Below are positions 1 through 4,613 of a stretch of DNA of 6,623 nt, piece by piece. How positions within the stretch are numbered: the stretch's first letter is position 1; each line of letters opens with the position of its first letter. Source of the stretch: Clostridiales bacterium (lineage in GTDB: Bacteria; Bacillota; Clostridia; UBA8921); assembly GCA_003535395.1 (NCBI GenBank), contig DOHE01000299.1, positions 1 to 6,623 on the forward strand. The letters run 5' to 3'. Both the position numbers and the translations under genes were made by a program. Under the pieces are notes generated by a model. The model had not been told where the DNA came from and searched no databases. It was given only the letters and a program-made list of their open reading frames with translations.

Positions 1-60
1 GGATAGAGCAACGGCCTTCTAAGCCGTAGGTTGCGTGTTCGAGTCGCGCAGGGCACGCCA
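1..60 (+). tRNA. tRNA-Arg (anticodon UCU), 5'-truncated by the window edge
   Basis: The visible part starts in the D-arm (GGATAGAGC). The anticodon stem-loop is ACGGC-CTTCTAA-GCCGT with anticodon TCT, so it reads AGA/AGG arginine codons. The T-arm is GCGTG-TTCGAGT-CGCGC with the standard 7-base loop. The 3' acceptor strand AGGGCAC is followed by discriminator G and an encoded CCA ending at 60. About 17 bases (acceptor 5' strand and start of the D-arm) lie before the window. The gene is followed directly by a hairpin and an integrase remnant, so it appears to be an integration target. No second copy of its 3' end was seen in the window. Confidence 0.95.
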
Positions 61-102
61 ATGTTAAACCCTACAGCCGCAATGGTTGTAGGGTTTTAAC
101 AT
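61..102. terminator. Strong stem-loop after the tRNA, probable bidirectional terminator
   Basis: ATGTTAAACCCTACAGCC (61-78) pairs with GGTTGTAGGGTTTTAACAT (84-102) around the loop GCAAT. There is one bulged T and one G-U pair, giving about 18 base pairs. It begins on the base after the tRNA CCA and contains the stop codon of the minus-strand integrase remnant, so it is placed to end transcription from both sides. The U-tract is short and interrupted, so efficient intrinsic termination is inferred from position and stem strength only. Confidence 0.7.
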
Positions 103-346
103 TTCTTGGAATAGCCTGTTTTTGTCGGATTTGGTAGCCATTTGGTAACCGGGCTTGAGATTTGATATCAGCATGCTTGCCCAGGTATACCGGAGACCGT
201 GGAAAGTGAGGGACGGAAGGTTGTTCTTTTCCCGGAACTTGATAAACCATCCGGTGATGCTATCCGGGTGCATGGACGCTCCGTTCCATTGGGTGAGAAT
301 GTAATCATTCCTTTGGTTCCTCTGGCCCCGCCCACTGATCCCCCAG
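64..346 (-). pseudogene. Tyrosine recombinase (phage/ICE integrase) C-terminal remnant, frameshifted
   Basis: On the minus strand one frame (open from 348 down to a stop at 64) reads NDYILTQWNGASMHPDSITG and continues to FHGLRYTWASMLIS. This is the catalytic-domain pattern of Firmicute tyrosine integrases, with HGLR holding the conserved His-x-x-Arg. Just upstream, LGDQWAGPEEP, another typical piece of the same family, lies in a different frame that hits TGA at 307-305, so there is a frameshift near 308-320. After MLIS the expected stretch (the LGH block and the nucleophilic tyrosine) is absent; an unrelated-looking 26-residue tail runs into the hairpin next to the tRNA. The N-terminal two thirds of the protein are also gone. 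An integrase facing away from, and abutting, a tRNA 3' end is the usual layout of an integrated element. This copy cannot be active. Confidence 0.75.
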
Positions 347-383
347 CCCTACAGGAGCAAATGGCGGTGCATCCCGACTGCTT

Positions 384-533
384 TCTATAATTAGCATCCG
401 CGCGCGTGTGGGGGAATTGCTGGCTGAACACTCCCGCCGGGCCGGAATCAGCTCGGAGCGGGTGCTCCGGGAACTGGCGCGACGGCGCTGTGGCGACGAT
501 CATGGCTCTCGACAGAGCAATCCGCTGCGGTAA
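384..533 (+). pseudogene. Possible phage terminase small subunit fragment
   Basis: One plus-strand frame encodes VGELLAEHSRRAGISSERVL followed by RELARR and then a divergent tail to TAA at 531-533. The EHSRR-GI-ER-RELAR pattern resembles the segment after the DNA-binding helices in small terminase subunits of Firmicute phages. No start codon or N-terminal domain is in frame, and the sequence expected after RELAR is missing. If the reading is right it is a short internal fragment left by decay of the same element as the integrase remnant. The similarity is recalled, not computed, and rests on about 25 residues. The minus-strand frame over the same bases looks like a shadow. Confidence 0.4.
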
Positions 534-593
534 TGACAATGGCTCTTCGGTCTATGATGTTCGAGGACTGCTGTTTATATGAAAGGTTTAAGA

Positions 594-610
594 TTTACCA
601 GTAAGGTAAA
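594..610. promoter_or_regulatory. Upstream operator-like palindrome (copy 1)
   Basis: TTTACC-AGTAA-GGTAAA is a perfect 6-bp inverted repeat with a 5-bp spacer. It ends 6 bp before the -35 box of the HTH gene promoter and is nearly identical to the second copy at 645-661. Symmetric sites bracketing the promoter of an XRE-family gene are expected for autoregulation by that HTH protein. Binding by that particular protein is inference. Confidence 0.6.
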
Positions 611-616
611 TTTCTA

Positions 617-645
617 TTGACAAATGAGGAACGTCCTGTCATAAT
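617..645 (+). promoter_or_regulatory. Sigma-A promoter for the HigA-type gene
   Basis: The -35 box TTGACA (617-622) is perfect. It is followed by an exact 17-bp spacer and a -10 box CATAAT (640-645) with 5 of 6 consensus bases. Transcription would start near 652, inside the second palindrome, leaving an untranslated leader of about 70 bases before the ATG at 724. Both palindromes lie within 25 bp of promoter elements, which suggests repression by occlusion. Confidence 0.8.
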
Positions 646-661
646 TAACCTATAAGGTAAA
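645..661. promoter_or_regulatory. Downstream operator-like palindrome (copy 2)
   Basis: TTAACC-TATAA-GGTAAA repeats copy 1, with one mismatched position in the left arm. Both copies are followed by TTT after GGTAAA. It overlaps the last base of the -10 box and covers the predicted transcription start. The centres of the two copies are 51 bp apart, close to five helical turns, so both would lie on the same DNA face. Confidence 0.6.
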
Positions 662-680
662 TTTAATACGAGGTGATTCG

Positions 681-710
681 TTGGTAATTGAGTATTCTAC
701 GCGAATTAAA
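681..710 (+). pseudogene. Possible vestigial start of a HigB/RelE-type toxin gene
   Basis: GAGGTGA (670-676) is a plausible ribosome binding site ahead of TTG at 681. The frame from there reads (M)VIEYSTRIK and then runs into the ribosome binding site and coding sequence of the HTH gene in a different frame. Short killer/HigB-type toxins paired with this class of HigA-ImmA protein commonly begin with a similar M-x-I-x-Y-S-x-K stretch and sit directly upstream. The simplest reading is an internal deletion that removed the rest of the toxin. The match covers only about ten residues and may be chance. Confidence 0.25.
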
Positions 711-715
711 GGAGG
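711..715 (+). promoter_or_regulatory. Ribosome binding site of the HigA-type gene
   Basis: AAAGGAGG ends at 715, 8 bp before ATG at 724. This decides the start: the longer in-frame reading from TTG at 688 would run straight through this Shine-Dalgarno sequence, and its extra N-terminal residues match nothing in the family. Confidence 0.85.
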
Positions 716-723
716 AAAACATT

Positions 724-1776
724 ATGACGAGGAGTCGGAGTTATATAGCTACTCCACCCGGTTCCACAATAAAGGAACAGTTAGAGAACCGTGGTATGAG
801 TCAGAAAGAATTTGCTTCTCGTATGGGTATGTCAGAGAAGCATATTAGCCATTTGATCAATCGGGAGGTTCAGTTAACACCAGATGCAGCAAATCGACTT
901 GAGATGGTTCTTGGATTGCCTGCAAAGTTTTGGAACAATTTGGAGGCAATTTATAGAGACAAACTCGCTAAAGCCGAGGCTGAGAACTCTATGGGCGCTG
1001 ATGCTCTAACAATTAAAAAGCTGCCGTATAAAGAAATGGCTGATAACGGTTGGGTTCCCGTAACAAGGCGAATCAATGAGAAGGTTATTGCACTGAGAAA
1101 GTTTTTTGAGGTCGTCGAACTCAGGCGGTTAGAAGACCGAAAACTAATTCCGGGAATTGCTTGTAGAAGGCAGGCTATCACAGAAAAAGCTGACTATGCA
1201 TTGATTGTTTGGGCACAAAAGGCTAAGTTGGAAGCCCGCAATAGTGCCCTGTCTCCTATTAACCTTGAGCAGTTAACGGGGTGTCTGCCTCGAATCAGAA
1301 AGATGACCACTATGAAGCCAAGCGAGTTTTGCCCAAAACTTGTCAGCACCTTAGTCGATTGTGGAGTTGCCATTATTTTTTTACCACACATTGGCGGCTC
1401 GTTTTTACACGGTGCTACTTTTTACGATAAAAACAAAATCGTCATTGGTCTGACTGTTCGAGGAAAAGATGCAGATAAGTTCTGGTTCAGTTTATTCCAT
1501 GAAATAGGGCATATTCTTCTTGGCCATCTTAATCAAGACGGCACTTCGGAAGAAGATGAGCTAAAGGCAGATGAGTTTGCAAAAGAGCAGCTTATTCCAA
1601 GTGAACAGTTCAAGCAATTTACTGCAAGAAACAACTTCGGGAGGGCTGATATCGTTAGCTTTGCCAAGCGTATTGAGATTGACCCTGGTATCGTTGCAGG
1701 ACGCCTGCAGAAGGATGGTTATATCGAGTTTAGTTGGCACAACGATCTAAAAACCAAATATATGATTTCAGAATAA
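724..1776 (+). CDS. HigA-type antitoxin/regulator: XRE HTH fused to ImmA/IrrE metallopeptidase domain
   Basis: This is a 350-residue cytoplasmic protein. Residues about 16-70 form an XRE/Cro helix-turn-helix with the HigA/VapI signature (GMSQKEFASRMG, then LTPDAANRLE and LGLPAKFW). The C-terminal half carries the zinc-peptidase motif H259-E260-I-G-H263 and, about 16 residues on, ELKADEFA, where E279 is the likely third zinc ligand; this is the COG2856 ImmA/IrrE pattern. Family members act as DNA-binding autorepressors and antitoxins paired with RelE/HigB-like toxins, while ImmA-like domains cleave partner repressors. Whether this peptidase is active is not known from sequence, but the metal site is intact. 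The gene stands alone between a phage remnant and a sugar operon, with its own promoter and twin operators. It is clearly more AT-rich than the genes to its right, suggesting transfer. No complete toxin gene is adjacent. It could instead serve as a stress-responsive repressor or phage-derived regulator. Confidence 0.9.
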   Translation: MTRSRSYIATPPGSTIKEQLENRGMSQKEFASRMGMSEKHISHLINREVQLTPDAANRLEMVLGLPAKFWNNLEAIYRDKLAKAEAENSMGADALTIKKLPYKEMADNGWVPVTRRINEKVIALRKFFEVVELRRLEDRKLIPGIACRRQAITEKADYALIVWAQKAKLEARNSALSPINLEQLTGCLPRIRKMTTMKPSEFCPKLVSTLVDCGVAIIFLPHIGGSFLHGATFYDKNKIVIGLTVRGKDADKFWFSLFHEIGHILLGHLNQDGTSEEDELKADEFAKEQLIPSEQFKQFTARNNFGRADIVSFAKRIEIDPGIVAGRLQKDGYIEFSWHNDLKTKYMISE

Positions 1777-1786
1777 ATTTTGTTGC

Positions 1787-1815
1787 TTGACGGTCAGGTA
1801 TAAATCCATTATCAT
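1787..1815 (+). promoter_or_regulatory. Probable sigma-A promoter of the sugar operon
   Basis: The -35 box TTGACG (1787-1792) is followed by a 17-bp spacer and a -10 box TATCAT (1810-1815). Each has 5 of 6 consensus bases. It lies in the short gap after the HTH gene stop and 61 bp before the kinase ATG, so the operon need not depend on read-through. No intrinsic terminator was seen between the HTH gene and this promoter. Confidence 0.65.
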
Positions 1816-1839
1816 ATAGTAAACAAAGTATACTAATGG
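1806..1839. promoter_or_regulatory. Possible operator: overlapping dyads at the -10/transcription start
   Basis: CCATTA (1806-1811) is the reverse complement of TAATGG (1834-1839), and TAGTA (1817-1821) of TACTA (1831-1835); GTATAC lies inside at 1828-1833. The two dyads have different centres (about 1822.5 and 1826), so at most one is likely to be a real site. The position over the -10 box and start site fits a sugar-responsive repressor, but no regulator gene for it is in the window. Confidence 0.3.
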
Positions 1840-1859
1840 CTGAAAACAAAACTCAAAAC

Positions 1860-1870
1860 AGGGGGTGATC
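1860..1870 (+). promoter_or_regulatory. Extended Shine-Dalgarno sequence that sets the kinase start
   Basis: AGGGGGTGATC (1860-1870) matches the extended anti-Shine-Dalgarno complement AGGAGGTGATC with one mismatch. The in-frame GTG at 1865 lies inside it and so cannot be its own well-spaced start; ATG at 1877 is at the usual distance. Confidence 0.75.
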
Positions 1871-1876
1871 CCTGCA

Positions 1877-2821
1877 ATGGATGTACTGAATATAGGTATT
1901 ATGGTAGCAGATGTGATCGTGAAGACCGTGGACAGCCTGCCGGAGCGGGGGAAACTGCAGCTGGCGGACAGTCTCCAGCTTTATACCGGAGGATGTGCGG
2001 TGAGCAGCGCCATCAACATGGCCAGGATCGGCCTTTCCACCGGTATTATCGGAAAGGTGGGGGAAGACGGGTTCGGCCGGTTCATGATCGATGCGCTTCG
2101 CCGTGAACATGTGGATACCAGGGGCGTCGTTGCAGATCCGGATACGTCCACATCGGCTTCCATCGTTCTGGTGAGCGCAGACGGAGAGCGGACCTTTCTT
2201 CACTGTCTGGGTGCGGATGCGCAGTTTACCGGCGAAGAGATCAGCGATGCGTTGGTGGCAGAATCCCGGATCGTCTTTATAGGAGGGGCTATGCTGCTTC
2301 CCCGTTTCGACGGAGAACCCTGTGCCCGTTTTCTGGCCCGGGCCAGGCAGATGGGGAAAATCACGGCGCTGGATACCACCTGGGATTCCACTGGCCGCTG
2401 GATGGAGGTTCTGGCTCCCTGTATGCCTTATCTGGACTACTTCATGCCAAGCTATGAGGAAGCAGTACAGCTGAGCGGTCAGACTGAACCGGAAGCCATC
2501 CTGGATGAATTCCTGCGCCGCGGGGTGAAGACAGCAGTCGTGAAGCTCGGGAAAAAGGGTTGTATGATCAAGGATGCCGGGGGGGAGATACACCGGATCC
2601 CCACCTTTACCAGTATCAAACCCGTTGACACCACCGGCGCTGGAAACGCATTCACTTCAGGCTTTCTTACCGGCGTCGTGAAGGGCTGGAACCTTTATGA
2701 CTGCGGTGTCTTTGCCAATGCTGCCGGCACGCACTGTGTCATGGCCGTGGGGGCGTCCACCGGCATCCGCCCGCTGGATGACATCATGGCATTTATCCGT
2801 TCGCATCCCCTGGAAGGCTGA
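1877..2821 (+). CDS. PfkB-family sugar kinase with GAGN in place of the catalytic GAGD
   Basis: This is a 314-residue protein of normal ribokinase/PfkB length, without signal peptide or membrane segments. N-terminal features are the substrate-side TGGCAVSSAINMARIG (about residues 37-52; the family's GG...N.A..LG block) and GKVGEDGFG. FMPSYEEA matches the family's central N/S-x-E-E motif, and KLGKKGCMI precedes the ATP-binding part. The C-terminal signature reads D251-T-T-G-A-G-N257-A-F. In the family, the residue at 257 is the Asp that activates the sugar hydroxyl; the codon here is AAC (2645-2647). The rest of the fold is intact and the reading frame is clean, so this is not simply a decayed gene. 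It is the first gene of an operon with a lyxose-type isomerase and an MtlD-like dehydrogenase, so the expected substrate is a ketose or related sugar, but with Asn257 it may be slow, altered or non-catalytic. The exact substrate cannot be assigned. Confidence 0.9.
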   Translation: MDVLNIGIMVADVIVKTVDSLPERGKLQLADSLQLYTGGCAVSSAINMARIGLSTGIIGKVGEDGFGRFMIDALRREHVDTRGVVADPDTSTSASIVLVSADGERTFLHCLGADAQFTGEEISDALVAESRIVFIGGAMLLPRFDGEPCARFLARARQMGKITALDTTWDSTGRWMEVLAPCMPYLDYFMPSYEEAVQLSGQTEPEAILDEFLRRGVKTAVVKLGKKGCMIKDAGGEIHRIPTFTSIKPVDTTGAGNAFTSGFLTGVVKGWNLYDCGVFANAAGTHCVMAVGASTGIRPLDDIMAFIRSHPLEG

Positions 2822-2839
2822 AAAGGAGGCGTATAGAAT

Positions 2840-3373
2840 ATGGTGGACCGAACACAGCTGGATCTGGCCAAGTCCCGGGCGCTTTCATTCTTTGATAAAG
2901 CCGGGATCATACTGACAGATCGGGAGAAACAGGATCTGGAGGTGGCTGACTTTGGCCTGGGAGACCTGGAGCACAGCGGGCTGGAAATCGTCACTTACGT
3001 CAATACACAGCGCTGCTGTGCCAAGGAACTGATCCTGTTTCCCGGGCAAACCTGCCCGGAACACCGGCATCCTGCGGTAGAGGATTCCCCGGGAAAGGAA
3101 GAGACCTTCCGCTGCCGGTGGGGGCTTGTCTACCTGTATGTGGAAGGTCCACCGACAGCACAGCCAATGGCCAGACCTCCCATAGGCCGGGAGGCCTGTT
3201 ATACGGTGTGGCATGAGGTGGTGTTACGGCCGGGAATGCAGTATACCCTGGCGCCGGACACCAGGCACTGGTTTCAGGGGGGGCCGGAGGGAGCCGTGGT
3301 TTCAGAATTTTCCACCCGAAGCCGGGATGAAGCGGATATTTTTACGGATCCTGAGATCCGTCGTCTGCCATAA
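2840..3373 (+). CDS. D-lyxose/D-mannose-type ketol-isomerase (cupin)
   Basis: This is a 177-residue cytoplasmic enzyme close in length to the short Bacillus YdaE-type lyxose isomerases and shorter than the roughly 227-residue enterobacterial form. Family blocks seen in order are EVADFGLGD, IVTYVNTQRCCAKELILFPG, the metal motif E74-H75-R-H77, GKEETFRCRWGLVYLYVEG, TVWHEVVLRPGMQYTLAPDT, H143-WFQ, and VVSEFSTRSRDEADIFTDP near the C-terminus. H75, H77, a glutamate of KEE (87 or 88) and H143 are the probable divalent-metal ligands of the beta-barrel. Known members interconvert D-lyxose with D-xylulose and D-mannose with D-fructose. Translation starts at ATG 2840 with AAGGAGG at 2823-2829, just 2 bases after the kinase stop. 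Its TAA overlaps the first base of an upstream in-frame ATG of the next gene, so the three genes are one transcript. The true substrate in this operon is not settled by sequence. Confidence 0.9.
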   Translation: MVDRTQLDLAKSRALSFFDKAGIILTDREKQDLEVADFGLGDLEHSGLEIVTYVNTQRCCAKELILFPGQTCPEHRHPAVEDSPGKEETFRCRWGLVYLYVEGPPTAQPMARPPIGREACYTVWHEVVLRPGMQYTLAPDTRHWFQGGPEGAVVSEFSTRSRDEADIFTDPEIRRLP

Positions 3374-3383
3374 TGACGGATGC

Positions 3384-3388
3384 GGAGG
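3384..3388 (+). promoter_or_regulatory. Ribosome binding site that sets the MtlD-like start
   Basis: GGAGG lies 8 bp before ATG 3397 but only 2 bp before ATG 3391, and downstream of ATG 3373. The start at 3397 gives MPKLVQYGAGNIGRG, matching the short N-terminus of MtlD proteins, where the Rossmann glycine motif comes within ten residues of Met. Confidence 0.75.
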
Positions 3389-3396
3389 AAATGATC

Positions 3397-4611
3397 ATGC
3401 CAAAGTTGGTCCAGTACGGAGCCGGCAATATCGGGCGCGGATTCATCGGGCCGCTTTTTTCCGAAGCCGGTTATGAGGTCGTATTCATTGACATCAATAC
3501 AGAGATCGTAAATCAGCTCAACAGGGACAGGGCATATCCCCTGCGCATCGTATCCCCTGCAGGCAGCAGGGAATCCATGGTCAAAAATGTCCGGGCGGTC
3601 CATGGCACGGATCAGGATGCTGTTGCCCGGGAGATCGCCACAGCTGAACTCCTGGCTACATCTATTGGGGCGAATATCCTGCCCCGGATCGCCGGGAACC
3701 TTGCAGCCGGATTCAGGACCCGCTGGCAGAGCGCAGGCGGCATAGCAGGTGCTATTCGCCCGCTGGACATCCTTCTGTGCGAGAACCTGCATCATGCGGC
3801 ATCATATATGGCGAACTGGCTCCGGGAGGTGCTGCAGCCCGAGGAAATCCCTCTTTTTGAAAGGTCCATCGGTCTGGTGGAGACCTCCATTGGCCGGATG
3901 GTACCCGTCATGACGCCGGAAATGCAGGAAGGGAACCTGCTGAGGGTCATCGCTGAATCGTACTGTCTGCTTCCAGTAGACAAAGCCGCTTTTAAGGGAC
4001 CTGTTCCCGAAGTACCAGGCCTTCTGCCTTTCAGTCCTTTCAGCTTTTATACCGACAGGAAGCTGTACATCCACAATCTTGGCCATGCGATGGCTGCTTA
4101 CCTGGGAAACATCAGAAAATTTACTTACATATGGGAGGCGGTGGAAGATCCGGCGATCCGAAGTGTCTGTATCAGCGCCATGGGAGAATCTGCTGCCGCT
4201 CTTTCCAGGGAGTATGGCATCCCGTTTCAGGAGATCCAGAGTCATGTGGATGATTTGATGCAGCGCTTTGGAAATCGGATGCTGGGGGATACCGTAGACC
4301 GGGTCGGCCGCGACACCCTTCGCAAACTGTCAGCGGAAGACCGTCTGGCGGGGGCTGTCCGGCTGTGCCAGCGAAATAGCATCCATCCGGAACATATCTG
4401 CATGGGAATTGCGGCAGCACTGCTGTTCGATGGGGAGGATCCCTGCACACAGACCATACAGATAATGACCCGGGAAAAGGGACCGGAAACCGTGCTTCAA
4501 TCTGTATGCGGTCTGGATCCCTGCAGTGAAGGCGATGCGGGAATCATCCAGGAAATATGCAGGCAGTACCGGAGACAGGCAGACCAGCTTGAAATCCGGA
4601 AATCCTATTAG
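3397..4611 (+). CDS. mtlD: Mannitol-1-phosphate 5-dehydrogenase family protein
   Basis: This is a 404-residue protein, slightly longer than the 382-residue E. coli MtlD, which it resembles along its whole length. The N-terminal Rossmann domain has GAGNIGRGFIG (residues 8-18) for NAD binding, followed by VVFIDIN, where the acidic residue should select NAD over NADP. LLCENLHHAA matches the family's ACEN block, and FKGPVPEVPG and VGRDTLRKLSAEDRL match C-terminal family blocks. The catalytic signature of polyol-specific long-chain dehydrogenases is complete: K222-x4-N227-x2-H230 in RKLYIHNLGHAMAAYLG. The reaction in known members is mannitol 1-phosphate + NAD to fructose 6-phosphate + NADH. It is the last gene of the operon and its stop lies 2 bp from the stop of the convergent helicase gene. 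No PTS genes are in the window, so a related polyol phosphate, or operation in the reductive direction, remains possible. Confidence 0.9.
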   Translation: MPKLVQYGAGNIGRGFIGPLFSEAGYEVVFIDINTEIVNQLNRDRAYPLRIVSPAGSRESMVKNVRAVHGTDQDAVAREIATAELLATSIGANILPRIAGNLAAGFRTRWQSAGGIAGAIRPLDILLCENLHHAASYMANWLREVLQPEEIPLFERSIGLVETSIGRMVPVMTPEMQEGNLLRVIAESYCLLPVDKAAFKGPVPEVPGLLPFSPFSFYTDRKLYIHNLGHAMAAYLGNIRKFTYIWEAVEDPAIRSVCISAMGESAAALSREYGIPFQEIQSHVDDLMQRFGNRMLGDTVDRVGRDTLRKLSAEDRLAGAVRLCQRNSIHPEHICMGIAAALLFDGEDPCTQTIQIMTREKGPETVLQSVCGLDPCSEGDAGIIQEICRQYRRQADQLEIRKSY

Positions 4612-4613
4612 AT

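Noticed and set aside
199..390. Plus-strand 63-codon open frame opposite the integrase remnant
   Set aside because: It is antisense to the HGLR-containing integrase frame, has no ribosome binding site and no recognisable domain.
168..539. Long minus-strand open frame over the phage remnant (123 codons)
   Set aside because: Its residues match no family, while two other frames on this stretch give recognisable integrase and terminase-like sequence. It is a frame shadow in GC-rich DNA.
534..593. Small coding fragment ending in SVYDVRGLLF before the operators
   Set aside because: There is no start, ribosome binding site or recognisable family; it is most likely degraded phage DNA.
688..723. Longer start (TTG 688) for the HigA-type protein
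   Set aside because: The extension reads through the Shine-Dalgarno sequence at 711-715; ATG 724 is correctly spaced and matches the family N-terminus.
1838..1860. Possible CcpA cre site (TGAAAACAAAACTCA) before the kinase gene
   Set aside because: It lacks the central CG and the right half is poor, so the match is no better than expected in A-rich leader sequence.
1853..2593. 246-codon minus-strand open frame over the kinase gene
   Set aside because: The plus strand encodes a clear PfkB protein with all family blocks, and the antisense translation is His/Pro-rich without motifs.
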